Positions 15,186 through 25,206 of a stretch of DNA of 64,000 bases are shown here, piece by piece. Below the pieces are notes generated by a model, which did no database searches, was not told where the DNA came from, and saw only the letters and a list, made by a program, of their open reading frames with translations. A program made the translations under genes and the position numbers. Positions within the stretch are counted from its first letter, which is position 1. Each line of letters starts with the position of its first letter. The stretch lies in contig NZ_JAFLJM010000009.1 in the NCBI RefSeq assembly GCF_017745675.1, forward strand, positions 62,001 to 126,000, in the 5' to 3' direction. Source of the DNA: Alkalihalobacillus sp. BA299 (GTDB lineage: Bacteria; Bacillota; Bacilli; Bacillales; Bacillaceae_F).

Positions 15186-17322
15186 AACGAAGGCATTAGA
15201 ACCTGAAAAAACGGTCTACCGCGTAACGGGATTTACTTGAGCAGGCTGTGCGACTACGTTCGAAAAGAACGTGAAACACCTGGATGGTGTTGTTGATGCA
15301 AAAGTAAACTTTGGGGCCTCTAAACTTACCATTTATGGAGCTACAACGAAAAAAGATTTAGAAAAAGCTGGAGCATTTGAAAGTTTGAAAGTGACTCCAG
15401 AAAATGGTCAAGGTGGTAATGCGGAGAAAAAGCAGCCGTTTGTTTTGAAATATTTTAATGTTATTATGGCAACTTTTTTAGTGATATTTGGGTATATTTC
15501 ACAAGCCTTTTATGGAGAAGGACATATTTTCTCTGTGCTTTTATTTGCTGCATCTATTGCAATTGGAGGGTTTTCGCTCTTTAAAGTCGGTTTTAAGAAT
15601 TTACTACGATTGCAATTTGATATGAAAACATTAATGACGGTTGCAGTGGTCGGGGCTGTAATTATTGGTGAGTGGACAGAAGGAGCGATTGTAGTCATTT
15701 TGTTTGCAATCAGTGAAGCACTTGAGCGCTTTTCCATGGATAAAGCAAGACAATCGATTCGCTCATTAATGGACATTGCTCCAAAAGAGGCATTAATTAG
15801 GCGAAATGGTCAGGAAATGATGATAAAAGTCGATGAAATTGAAATTGGCGATATCATGATTGTGAAACCAGGTCAAAAAATCGCTATGGACGGCGTGGTT
15901 CGAAAAGGACACTCTTCGGTCAATCAAGCAGCGATTACTGGAGAATCAGTGCCTGTCGAAAAGTCTGTAAATGATGATATTTATGCAGGAACGTTGAACG
16001 AAGAAGGCTTACTTGAAGTTGAAATCACAAAACACGTAAATGATACGACGATTGCCAAAATTATTCATCTTGTCGAGGAAGCGCAAGGAGAGCGCGCTCC
16101 TTCCCAAGCATTTATTGATAAATTTGCTAAATATTATACGCCGGCTATTATGGTGGTAGCTGTACTTGTAGCTATATTACCACCGCTGTTATTGCAAGCT
16201 AGCTGGGAACTTTGGGTTTATCAAGGGTTAGCGGTTCTCGTTGTCGGTTGTCCTTGTGCTCTTGTCATTTCAACACCCGTTTCTATTGTTACGGCCATTG
16301 GGAATGCTGCTAAAAATGGGATCCTTGTCAAAGGTGGAATTTATTTAGAAGAAGCTGGTGCATTAAAAGCAATCGCTTTTGATAAGACGGGTACTCTAAC
16401 AAAAGGAAAACCCGTTGTAACAGATTTTACGACTTATCAGGAAAAAATTGATCTAGAAGAGTTACTAGCTATCATTGCTGCTTTAGAATATCGCTCTCAA
16501 CATCCCCTTGCTTCGGCTATTATGACCAAAGCTGAGCGAGAGAGTATTCCTTACATGGATATTGCAGTCGAAGATTTTACGTCGATCACAGGTAGAGGGA
16601 TTAAAGGGATCGTTAATGATACAGAATATTATATTGGCAGTCCTTCTTTATTTAACGAATTATTAAACGATAATATACCGCCTCGAGTAGTAGATGACGT
16701 TCGATTACTTCAAGAACATGGGAAAACGGCGATGATTGTTGGAACGAAACATGAAATATTAGCTGTCCTTGCAGTAGCTGATGAAGTGAGAGAAACAAGC
16801 CAAGAAGTCATAAAGAAACTCCATGATTTAGGCATTAGAAAAACGATTATGCTCACTGGTGATAATAAAAGAACGGCAGCAGCAATTGGTGAATATGTAG
16901 GTGTGACGGATGTGCAGGCAGAACTTATGCCTCAAGATAAACTGGATTATATCAAGCAATTACGGTCTGATTATGGAAGTGTAGCTATGGTTGGTGATGG
17001 GGTAAATGACGCACCTGCTCTAGCAGCATCTACCGTTGGAATTGCGATGGGGGGAGCTGGAACAGATACAGCACTAGAAACCGCAGATGTCGCGTTAATG
17101 GGTGACGATCTATCAAAGCTTCCTTACACGGTGAAACTCAGCAGAAAAGCACTGAATGTCATAAAGCAGAATATTACGTTTTCACTAGGCATTAAATTAG
17201 TCGCATTGTTGTTAGTCGTTCCCGGTTGGCTAACCCTTTGGATTGCCATCTTAGCGGATATGGGGGCTACCTTACTTGTTACATTAAATGGATTACGACT
17301 TTTACGAGTAAAAGATAAATAA
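15178..17322 (+). CDS. cadA: Cd/Zn/Pb-exporting P1B-type ATPase CadA, with an in-frame UGA in the metal-binding domain
   Basis: GTG at 15178, 7 bases after AAGGAGGTG, opens a 715-codon frame interrupted only by TGA at 15238-15240 (codon 21). The N-terminal HMA domain reads TVYRVTGFT[16 protein letters not shown]; in CadA proteins this position is the first Cys of the metal-binding CxxC. The rest is intact: TGES phosphatase loop, CPCAL in the membrane metal site, phosphorylated Asp in DKTGT, HP motif (QHPLAS) and [11 protein letters not shown]. The pump should export divalent soft metals. Either a nonsense mutation removed the HMA domain, with restart at GTG 15271, or UGA is read as an amino acid such as selenocysteine. 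The sequence alone cannot decide. Confidence 0.85.
15256..15272 (+). promoter_or_regulatory. Hairpin 15 bases downstream of the in-frame UGA
   Basis: ACGTTC-GAAAA-GAACGT is a perfect 6-bp stem with a 5-base loop beginning with G. The loop starts 21 bases after the UGA, similar in geometry to the short upper stem-loop of bacterial selenocysteine insertion elements. The same stem overlaps the GTG (15271) at which translation could restart. Its function is unproven. Confidence 0.4.
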
Positions 17323-17421
17323 CTAATAACTACAAAGAGTTCAAATTTACGCTTTTTTCGCTACTATTACGCTACTTTCCTTGCGTGGCCTATATGGGTA
17401 AAAAAAAATGAATAGAGATGA

Positions 17422-17461
17422 CAGCATCAGTACGGATGTAAACAGTACTGGTGCTTTTTTA
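17422..17461 (+). terminator. Terminator of the cad operon
   Basis: An 11-bp stem (AGCATCAGTAC with GTACTGGTGCT, one G-T pair) is followed by six T residues. Confidence 0.8.
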
Positions 17462-17526
17462 TGATTTTTATTTAAAATAAAATTTCTTACCAATTTTTTT
17501 GTCTATCATATTTTCAACACAATTTC

Positions 17527-17880
17527 TTGCTATATTTAATGAACAAGAACAAAAGCGCTATTACTTTTTGGAAATTTAAGGGCCAAGTTACATGTATGAT
17601 AAAACAATCGAATAACCGGACAATAACAATTACGATTGATGATACAGGTAGCGGAATACCCGATGATGAGCTTCCTTTTATTTTTGAACGTTTTTACCGG
17701 GTGGAAAAATCACGCTCAAGGGAGTATGGGGGTACAAGATTAGGCTTAGCAATTATAAAAATGTTGGTTGAGTTACATCATGGTACCATTTATGTAAAAA
17801 GTAAGGAAAAAGAAGGAACTCAATTTACGATTACTTTACCTGTTCAACCTCCTGACAAGATGGGAGGAGAAGACTTATGA
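17527..17880 (+). pseudogene. Truncated sensor histidine kinase (ATPase-domain remnant)
   Basis: About 117 codons remain. From KGQVTCMIKQ onward it matches the C-terminal HATPase domain: DDTGSGIPDDELPFIFERFYRV (D/F boxes) and GGTRLGLAI, where kinases have GTGLGLAI, so a key glycine is changed to Arg. The dimerisation domain, N-box and sensor part are missing, and the first 20 codons do not look kinase-like. It cannot be an active kinase by itself. The next gene overlaps its stop by four bases (ATGA). Confidence 0.7.
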
Positions 17881-18080
17881 AATGGATGGATTGGTTTATT
17901 GTTATTCTGTTGCTTTTTATTGGCTTATCTTGCTTAAGTATGTCGATGACTTTAACAACAGATGAAAATTCTATGTACATGTTTATTGTCTCCTTAGTTA
18001 AAATTTGTCTTTGGGTAGCAGTCCCCTCATTATTGCTAGGTGTTTTCTACTTATGGATAAAAAAGAAAAAAAGAGATTAG
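17877..18080 (+). CDS. Small two-helix membrane protein (67 aa)
   Basis: The protein has two hydrophobic helices (about residues 6-24 and 35-58) and ends in KKKKRD, so the tail is probably cytoplasmic. ATGA overlap with the kinase remnant and the GGGAGGAG before it indicate that it was the distal gene of the kinase operon. I do not recognise the family. It lies 33 bases before the CopCD gene and may be co-transcribed with it. Confidence 0.5.
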   Translation: MKWMDWFIVILLLFIGLSCLSMSMTLTTDENSMYMFIVSLVKICLWVAVPSLLLGVFYLWIKKKKRD

Positions 18081-18113
18081 AATTAGGAGAGAAGGGGATA
18101 GGATGAGGAATAG

Positions 18114-20003
18114 ATGATAAAAAATAAAGGAGTATTTCTTGGACTCATATTTTCTTTGTTTGTCGTCGTTTTATTTGTAAATCAACTCGAAGGGCAAGCG
18201 CATTCAAAAATAGAAACTGTAAACCCAAGTATTAGTGAAATAGTAGAGTATTCACCAGATCAAATAGAAGTAACCTTTGCGGATCCCGTGGAAATCTATT
18301 CGGATTCAATTCGTGTCATTGCGTCTAATGGAGCAACCGTACAAACACCTAAACCTGCTATTGATTCAATGAATAAACGGAAAGTCGTACTTTCTTTAGA
18401 AGAACCGTTATCAGCTGGAAGGTATACGGTAGAAATTCATGCCATTGCGATGGACGGGCATGAAATTAAGGAGCGCTATCAATTTGAAATCGAGAAAGAT
18501 AAGATACCTGAATCAGAGTTTTGGAGAAACCTTCAGCTAACGAAATCTATTCCTGCAGATGGTGAAGTTGTTTCAGTTTCTCCAAATCAAATAGAGCTAT
18601 GGTTCTCTGACGATATTGAACTTGAAGTCGTTGGTTTATTTGACGATAATCAAAAAATGATACAAGTCGTGGATTATACAGGGGGCCATCAAGGTCCGCG
18701 GCAACATTTTACCATCGAATTAGACAGTGAATTGCCTAAAGGAACCTATGAAGTGAATTGGTATGTTAAGAAAGATAATAAGAGCAAAAATGGAACCTTT
18801 TATTTTGCAGTAGAAGAAGTAACTTCAGTTATACCGCCCGAAGGACAAAAAGTAAAAATGATAGTGTTGTCTAATATTGGGCTGAATGAGATCGCTAGTT
18901 GGTTATCCTATATAGGCGTCTTCATTCTATTTGGCGGCATGTTCTTTCAATTGTTCATTGCTAGAGGGAGTGGCTGTACAAACAAGTGGAAAAAAGCCAA
19001 ACTTGTATTATATCTAATAAGTTTAGTTGGATTTCTATTATTGGTAACTACTCAAATTTTTGAGTTTCCCAACATTTCCTTAGGAGAATTCTTGAAATTC
19101 CAATTTGTCTGGGGAATTTTAATTCAAATTGCACTAGTAATGATCGCTTTTGTACTTATGTCTACAAAAGCACCGTTCATTTTGCTTTATGGAGTCATTT
19201 TTATGTGGGCACTGTCTGGACATGCTGTATCAGAACGTTATGGTGGTATTCTCTCGATCATTTTAGACGCAATTCATCTATTTTCCATAGCGATTTGGTT
19301 AGGTGGTCTCGTTACATTATTATTGATGATCCCAAAAGATAATGGGTTAACATGGTTAAAAGAGAAAGGAAAGATCTTTTCCAAATATGCTCTTATTAGT
19401 ATGGGGGTCATGCTTTTATCGGGTCTAGCGATGTTATATCGTTATTTACCTTCTTTTTCCTTGGAAAGTTTAACGATAAGCAGCTGGGGGCAATTTCTAT
19501 TAATCAAAATCGTTTTATTTATAGCGATTATCCTTTTGGGTATGCTGCAAATAAGGTTAATAAAAAAAGACCTGCAAAACCGAGCAAAAGTTTTTCGTAC
19601 TCAATTAAAAACGGAATTATTCCTTGGAATTATTATCATTTTCTTTGCGGCCTCTTTAGTTAATGCTTCTCCACGGACGGCGGAGCAGGGGGTCTATCCT
19701 GTAAATTCAGATCAAGCGATGAATGTTTCGGTAGAAATTAGTCCTTTTAAACCAGGATATAATGATTTAGTTATGGAATTTCAAAATCCGAATGAAATCA
19801 AGGCTGTAGATGTTGAACTGTTTATGCCTCCTATTATGAAACGAACACTTACTGCGTTTCCAGTTGAAGATGGACGTTTTAAAGTTACAGGTAGTCTCTT
19901 ACATGGCTCTGGAGCAATCTACTTAACGATCCATGTTAAGAAAGTAGATGGAGAAAAAATTACAATTCCTTATGAAATTCAAGTACCTGGAGAAATGTAT
20001 TAA
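18114..20003 (+). CDS. CopC-CopD fusion copper protein (YcnJ type)
   Basis: A 629-aa membrane protein. Residues 1-31 form a signal peptide ending GQA, so the mature protein would begin HSKIETVNPS with an N-terminal His, as in CopC proteins where His1 binds Cu(II); DGHE near residue 127 supplies the expected Asp and His ligands. A second CopC-like beta domain follows (about 145-240), then CopD with about eight helices (about 255-525), and a YtkA-like beta domain at the C-terminus (about 540-629). It probably takes copper into or across the membrane, as proposed for B. subtilis YcnJ. ATG follows GGATGAGG. Confidence 0.85.
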   Translation: MIKNKGVFLGLIFSLFVVVLFVNQLEGQAHSKIETVNPSISEIVEYSPDQIEVTFADPVEIYSDSIRVIASNGATVQTPKPAIDSMNKRKVVLSLEEPLSAGRYTVEIHAIAMDGHEIKERYQFEIEKDKIPESEFWRNLQLTKSIPADGEVVSVSPNQIELWFSDDIELEVVGLFDDNQKMIQVVDYTGGHQGPRQHFTIELDSELPKGTYEVNWYVKKDNKSKNGTFYFAVEEVTSVIPPEGQKVKMIVLSNIGLNEIASWLSYIGVFILFGGMFFQLFIARGSGCTNKWKKAKLVLYLISLVGFLLLVTTQIFEFPNISLGEFLKFQFVWGILIQIALVMIAFVLMSTKAPFILLYGVIFMWALSGHAVSERYGGILSIILDAIHLFSIAIWLGGLVTLLLMIPKDNGLTWLKEKGKIFSKYALISMGVMLLSGLAMLYRYLPSFSLESLTISSWGQFLLIKIVLFIAIILLGMLQIRLIKKDLQNRAKVFRTQLKTELFLGIIIIFFAASLVNASPRTAEQGVYPVNSDQAMNVSVEISPFKPGYNDLVMEFQNPNEIKAVDVELFMPPIMKRTLTAFPVEDGRFKVTGSLLHGSGAIYLTIHVKKVDGEKITIPYEIQVPGEMY

Positions 20004-20058
20004 CATAATAATGAAATACTGTACAAATCAATATTGTACGGGAATTTAGGAGACCGGA

Positions 20059-20096
20059 AAAAAACGATTCCACAGATTGGTGTGGAATCGTTTTTA
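20059..20096 (+). terminator. Terminator after copCD
   Basis: AAAACGATTCCACA pairs perfectly with TGTGGAATCGTTTT, followed by T residues. Confidence 0.85.
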
Positions 20097-20260
20097 TCTG
20101 AAGTTTTACTCGAAATATGCATTCTTAAGAGGATATATAAACGTATTTAGAGGTAGTTCATAATAAAAAGAACGTAAAATAAATACAAATACATTTATCC
20201 ATTTTGGTCAAAAGTGTGTTAAACTAATAGTAATTAAAATTGAGAGAAAGGGGTGAAGTT

Positions 20261-21976
20261 ATGATAGCAAACTTTTTAAGGAATCATACTACATCAACAC
20301 TAAAGCGTGATTTGATTTCTGGGTTAACATTATTTGTTATGCTAATTCCTCAAGGAATGGCATATGCAATGCTCGCGGGGCTTCCCCCTGTTATGGGTTT
20401 ATATGCGTCAACCATTCCTGTATTTGTCTATGCTATGCTAGGTTCTTCAAGGCATTTATCTGTAGGTCCGGTTGCTATCACATCATTACTCGTTTTCTCA
20501 GGAGTTTCTGTATATGCAGAGCCTAATTCTTCCTCTTACATTTCAACAGTTATTGTTCTTGCTTTTATGGTTGGAGCCATTCAAGTACTATTTGGATTAT
20601 TAAGGTTAGGATTTATTGTGAAATTTATTCCTCATTCTGTCATGAATGGTTACACATCAGCAGCAGCGATTGTGATAGGAGTTAGTCAGTTAAAGCACCT
20701 ACTTGGAATTGAGTTAGGAAATTACTTGCAGGTTCACCTGCTTCTCCTTGAGGTTTTTCAGAAGTTTAATGATATCAATTCGTTAACAATACTGATTGGC
20801 GGAGGGTGTATTGTACTTTTATTAGCAATGAAAAAATGGACTCCGAAACTTCCCGCTGCTCTTGTGGCTGTCGTTTTATCAATAGTAACCGTTGTATTTT
20901 TCCGTTTAGAGACACAGAATCTTCGCGTGGTCGGTGATATACCAAACGGCTTTCCAGGTTTCGCTTTCCCTCATATATCTTTTGAACTTATAAAAATGTT
21001 AGCCCCTCTAGCCTTAACCATTGCAATGTTGGGAATCATGGAGTCTCTATCGATTGCAAAGACAGTTGCGAAGAAAGAAAAATATGAGATTAAACCAAAT
21101 AAAGAGTTTACAGCACTAGGTTTTTCTAACATCGTTGGCTCTTGTTTTTCCTCGTTTCCTGTGAACGGCAGCTTTTCAAGAACGGCGGTTAATCATCAAG
21201 CTGGTGGTGCAACTCAGCTAACCGCAATTATTACAGGACTGCTTGTTATGATAACGGTCACTTTTTTTACATCTTTCTTTTACTATTTGCCTAATGCGAC
21301 ACTTGCTGCAATTATAATGGTAGCTGTTTATAAATTAATTGATATTAAGGAAATGAAACACCTCTTTAAGGTTAAACCATTTGAGGGTTGGATATGGGTT
21401 GCTACGTTTTTAACAACATTGTTTGTCGGAATTCAATGGGGGATTATTTTTGGTGCACTCTTTACATTAGTTCTTATTATTAAAAAAAGTGCAGAACCAA
21501 ATATTGCTCAGTTAGGATATGTTGTAAAAGAAAAGAGCTTTCGTGATATAAGTCGTTATCCTGAGGCGATTACTGCAAACGAAGTCGTACTCCTACGAAT
21601 TGATTCGAGCCTTCACTTTGCCAATATCTCATTTTTAGAAGAAAAGATTAAACAACTTCTTAATAACAATACAATCCAATGGCTCATTATTGAAATGAGT
21701 GGAGTAAATGATATTGATACGATTTCGACTCAAAGATTAGGCGAGCTCATCGATTCCTATCAGCGTAAAGGGGTTACTGTTTTATTCGCACATATGAAGG
21801 GGTCTGTTCGTGATACGGTTAATAGGGTCGGATGGCAGGAAAAATATCAAGGTCAACAATATCATCTAACGATTGACCAACTATTGAGAGAAAAGGGTCT
21901 TCGCTCGTATTTTGATCCATCTTATCAATATGTAAGTGCTGGGAAGGATGTTTGGAATAATGATTATATCATTTAA
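20261..21976 (+). CDS. SulP-family anion transporter with STAS domain
   Basis: A 571-aa protein: 12-14 membrane segments (to about residue 415) with the SulP signature LIPQGMAYAMLAGLPPVMGLYAS near residues 30-52, and NIVGSCFSSFPVNGSFSRTAVN near 290-311; then a cytoplasmic STAS domain (about 430-545, DIDTISTQRLGELIDSYQRKG). Family members carry sulfate, bicarbonate or dicarboxylates; the substrate is not evident. I chose the ATG at 20261, after GAAAGGGGTGAAG, rather than the upstream in-frame start at 20240. It is a single-gene unit with terminators on both sides. Confidence 0.88.
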   Translation: MIANFLRNHTTSTLKRDLISGLTLFVMLIPQGMAYAMLAGLPPVMGLYASTIPVFVYAMLGSSRHLSVGPVAITSLLVFSGVSVYAEPNSSSYISTVIVLAFMVGAIQVLFGLLRLGFIVKFIPHSVMNGYTSAAAIVIGVSQLKHLLGIELGNYLQVHLLLLEVFQKFNDINSLTILIGGGCIVLLLAMKKWTPKLPAALVAVVLSIVTVVFFRLETQNLRVVGDIPNGFPGFAFPHISFELIKMLAPLALTIAMLGIMESLSIAKTVAKKEKYEIKPNKEFTALGFSNIVGSCFSSFPVNGSFSRTAVNHQAGGATQLTAIITGLLVMITVTFFTSFFYYLPNATLAAIIMVAVYKLIDIKEMKHLFKVKPFEGWIWVATFLTTLFVGIQWGIIFGALFTLVLIIKKSAEPNIAQLGYVVKEKSFRDISRYPEAITANEVVLLRIDSSLHFANISFLEEKIKQLLNNNTIQWLIIEMSGVNDIDTISTQRLGELIDSYQRKGVTVLFAHMKGSVRDTVNRVGWQEKYQGQQYHLTIDQLLREKGLRSYFDPSYQYVSAGKDVWNNDYII

Positions 21977-21981
21977 ATTTT

Positions 21982-22022
21982 GCTTCGATTTTGGTAACTT
22001 ATATCAAGGTCGAGGCTTTTTC
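21982..22022 (+). terminator. Probable terminator after the SulP gene
   Basis: GCTTCGATTTTG pairs imperfectly with CAAGGTCGAGGC, followed by TTTTTCTTT. Confidence 0.6.
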
Positions 22023-22088
22023 TTTAGATAGAAAAGGTGACAGTGTTAAGTTTCAAGCATGGTATAATAAAGCAAAGCTTTAGCGAAA

Positions 22089-23273
22089 GTGGTGTATACC
22101 TTGATTAGGGACTTCTTATGGGATGATTCGAAAAAAAATAAAAATAAAAAATCACTCTATCATCTGATTCATAGTAAAGGGCCAATTTCAAAATCTGATG
22201 TGCTGAAATCATTTTCTGTACCTCAAACGACCTTGACAAGAATGGTAGCTGAACTTGAGAGTAATGGGTGGATTAGGTCAGGAGGCTTCGGCCAGCCAAG
22301 TGGTGGGAGGCCTCCTATTTTGTATAAGGTACAAAAAGATTCAGGATTTTTGATCGGAATTGAAATTGCTAGAGTTGTTCAAGTGTTACTATTAGATATC
22401 GAGTTTAACATTTTAAATCGAAAAATGTTTTCGGTAACGACAGAGCATACGCCAGAGGTCACCATTTCTATCATTATCGATATGATCAAACAGCTAATTC
22501 AAACCCATCAGCTTTCGGCTAACGATATCATTGGTATTGGAATTGGGGCAGTAGGGCCACTAGATCGAAAAAATGGAAGAATGATTAATCCAGAATCATT
22601 TATTGCACCGGGATGGGACAATGTACCGATTATTAACGAACTGCAAAAAGAATTTCCGGTCCCAATTATAATAAACAATGGTGCAAATACAGCGGCCCTT
22701 GCAGAATACCAAGCCCAACTCTTTTCAAGTGAGAACCTCTTATATTGTATTAGTGGGTACGGTATTCGCTGTGGTTTTATTCATGCTGGGATTTCTCTTA
22801 ACAGTCGTCAAGGAGATGCTAGCTCGTACGGACATATTATTGTAGAACCTGGAGGACGACTGTGCTCCTGTGGGAAAAGAGGTTGTTTGAACGCTTACAG
22901 CTCCTTTGGTGCCATGTTTGAGCAAATTAAGCGAGAAGTACCAAGCTTGGAACTGACATCTTCAAGTCAATTAGTAGAAGCTCTCACCCAAAAAGTACAA
23001 ATTGTTGAAAAAGTTGTTCTTGAGTCGGCATATTATTATGGGTTGGCGATTGCAAATATGATGAATCTTCTTCATCCAGACGTAGTATTGCTACAGGGGA
23101 GGTTGATCGAAGAAAGCGGAGCCTATTTGAATAAGGTAATTAGCATTGCCACTGATCATGCGTATTCAAGCCGTAGCCAAGATATCATTATTCGTAAAGG
23201 ACAATTAGGAAGAGATGCCGTTGCGGTTGGAGCCGCAGTAGAAGTGTTTCAATCATTTTTTAGTAAAGAGTAA
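22089..23273 (+). CDS. ROK-family transcriptional regulator (NagC/XylR type)
   Basis: A 394-aa protein with an N-terminal winged helix (about residues 20-80; KSDVLKSFSVPQTTLTRMVAELESNGWI) and a C-terminal ROK sugar-kinase-like domain: GIGIGAVGPLDRKNGRMINP (about 154-173) and the zinc motif CSCGKRGCLNAY (about 259-270), where the usual final Glu is replaced by Asn. Such proteins bind sugars or sugar phosphates and repress transport or catabolic genes. None is adjacent, so the target is unknown; the kynureninase gene is the nearest downstream. The start is uncertain (GTG 22089, GTG 22092 or TTG 22101). Confidence 0.82.
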   Translation: MVYTLIRDFLWDDSKKNKNKKSLYHLIHSKGPISKSDVLKSFSVPQTTLTRMVAELESNGWIRSGGFGQPSGGRPPILYKVQKDSGFLIGIEIARVVQVLLLDIEFNILNRKMFSVTTEHTPEVTISIIIDMIKQLIQTHQLSANDIIGIGIGAVGPLDRKNGRMINPESFIAPGWDNVPIINELQKEFPVPIIINNGANTAALAEYQAQLFSSENLLYCISGYGIRCGFIHAGISLNSRQGDASSYGHIIVEPGGRLCSCGKRGCLNAYSSFGAMFEQIKREVPSLELTSSSQLVEALTQKVQIVEKVVLESAYYYGLAIANMMNLLHPDVVLLQGRLIEESGAYLNKVISIATDHAYSSRSQDIIIRKGQLGRDAVAVGAAVEVFQSFFSKE

Positions 23274-23385
23274 TTAGTTGTAATATAGAATATGAAAAAT
23301 AAGAAATTTATTATGTAAAGTATTTGACGATGCTTTAGTCAAAATAGCCTGATATGAATATATTCAAGGCTAATTAATATAATGT

Positions 23386-23428
23386 AAGAAGAAGCAGAAT
23401 TTAAATTTTAAAATTCTGCTTCTTCTTA
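23386..23428 (+). terminator. Terminator after the ROK regulator gene
   Basis: AAGAAGCAGAATTTA pairs with TAAAATTCTGCTTCTT around a short AT loop, a very stable stem. The rest of the gap to the next gene (23429-23610) contains a distant inverted repeat TTGTATA (23483-23489) / TATACAA (23522-23528) but no clear promoter. Confidence 0.8.
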
Positions 23429-23610
23429 TATCCTCTACATAACTTCATTTATTTTAAACTTCATTCTTTGTATATAAACCTTTTGTATAAAGAATGGTCA
23501 TATGTTTAACTAGTTCATCACTATACAAATGAAATGTTTATGTGGGAACTTATAGCTAGTGACACTAATCATATAATTCAAGTATATATAAATAGGGGTG
23601 AGTATGTGAA

Positions 23611-24885
23611 ATGTCGAAGGACGTGAATACAGTTGGTTATGCTATAAGCAAAGATAGAGAAGACACTCTATCTAATTATCAGGAAGAGTTTTATATTGGA
23701 GATAAAATTTACTTGGATGGAAATTCGCTTGGATTAGTCTCGAAGCGGGCTGAAGGTGCTTTAATGAAAGTTTTTAATGCTTGGAAGCAATACGGAATCG
23801 ATGGTTGGACAAAAGGTGAATTTCCGTGGTACTATTTGTCGCAAAATTTAGGGGAGAAGCTAGCCCCACTCGTTGGAGCGAATCCAAGCCAAGTGATCGT
23901 TACGGGGTCAACAACTGTGAACATTCACCAATTAGTTTCTACTTTTTATAAGCCGACTTCAAGGCGATACAAAATTTTAGCTGATGATGTGACATTCCCT
24001 TCTGATATCTATGCTCTTAAAAGTCAAATTCAACTAAAGGGATTTAACCCAAATGATGCGCTAATTAGGGTTGAAAGTAAAAACGGGATGTTATTAGAGG
24101 AAGAAATTATCAATAAAATGGGAGATGAAGTTGCACTTATTCTATTGCCAAGTGTCCTTTATCGGAGTGGGCAAATTCTAGATATGAAACGCCTTACGAT
24201 GGAGGCTCATAAACGCGGAATTATAATCGGATTTGATTTATGTCATTCTATTGGAGCCATTCCCCATTACTTAGAAGATTGGGAAGTAGATTTTGCTGTC
24301 TGGTGCAATTATAAGCACATCAATGGCGGACCTGGTGCTGTAGGAGGATTGTATGTGAATCGTAAGCACTTTGGTCAAGAACCAGGGTTAGCTGGATGGT
24401 TTAGTTCTAGACAAGATGTTCAATTTGACATGAGTCATGATCTACAAGTGGATGTTGATGCAGGAGCGTATGAGATTGGTACGCCACACGTTTTAAGTAT
24501 GGCTCCTTTACTGGGGTCATTAGAGCTCTTTAACGAAGCCGGTATCGAAAAAATAAGGAAGAAATCTCTTGATTTAACCAATTATTTAATTAAGTTAATT
24601 GAACTTGAATTAAACAAATATGACTTTGTCATTGCGAGTCCATTAGAAGAATCAAAAAGAGGGGCCCATGTTTTACTAGAACATGAACACTCAGCAAGTA
24701 TTTGTAAAGCATTGAAGAGTTATAATATTATCCCTGACTTTCGAGCACCGAATTTTGTAAGACTCGGCCCTGTTGCTTTATATAACTCATTTTATGATAT
24801 TTGGAAAACAGTTAATACATTAAAGAAAATTATGGAAGAAGAGCATTACAAAAAGTATAAAAACACACGCGATATTATTGCTTAA
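23611..24885 (+). CDS. kynU: Kynureninase
   Basis: A 424-aa PLP enzyme of the usual kynureninase length. Landmarks: YLDGNSLG near residues 33-40, [11 protein letters not shown] near 70-80, [12 protein letters not shown] near 98-109, [15 protein letters not shown] near 211-225, and the PLP lysine in [13 protein letters not shown] near 236. It splits kynurenine or 3-hydroxykynurenine to (hydroxy)anthranilate and alanine. No tryptophan dioxygenase or kynurenine formamidase is adjacent, so it stands alone between two terminators. ATG follows AGGGGTGAG. Confidence 0.88.
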   Translation: MSKDVNTVGYAISKDREDTLSNYQEEFYIGDKIYLDGNSLGLVSKRAEGALMKVFNAWKQYGIDGWTKGEFPWYYLSQNLGEKLAPLVGANPSQVIVTGSTTVNIHQLVSTFYKPTSRRYKILADDVTFPSDIYALKSQIQLKGFNPNDALIRVESKNGMLLEEEIINKMGDEVALILLPSVLYRSGQILDMKRLTMEAHKRGIIIGFDLCHSIGAIPHYLEDWEVDFAVWCNYKHINGGPGAVGGLYVNRKHFGQEPGLAGWFSSRQDVQFDMSHDLQVDVDAGAYEIGTPHVLSMAPLLGSLELFNEAGIEKIRKKSLDLTNYLIKLIELELNKYDFVIASPLEESKRGAHVLLEHEHSASICKALKSYNIIPDFRAPNFVRLGPVALYNSFYDIWKTVNTLKKIMEEEHYKKYKNTRDIIA

Positions 24886-24921
24886 TGAGGTGTAGTAATA
24901 ACGAGTGAAAGTAGAATGAAG

Positions 24922-24962
24922 GAAGGTCTGTGATAATATTTTGATCACAGACTTATTTAATT
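24922..24962 (+). terminator. Terminator after kynU
   Basis: AAGGTCTGTGAT pairs with ATCACAGACTT, followed by ATTTAATTT. The remaining gap to the signalling operon (24963-25206) is AT-rich, with no feature I can name. Confidence 0.7.
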
Positions 24963-25206
24963 TGAATTACAAAGTTTTTTAATCTATTATCTCTCTTTTT
25001 GAAGAAGCGTGTTAGAGAATAATTCGATATGTTCCTGTTTGTATTATTATTAAAGTCGATTTTAAATTCTATTAAAAGGAAATAAAATTAGGTGAAAAGT
25101 ACCGCATCAAACTATATTTTGATGTAAAATAAGAAGGTGTCGTATTTCGAGTAGTTTTGTCGAATAGAGAGTTTTCTAAAGGTTATTTAAGGAGAGGTAA
25201 TTTCAA

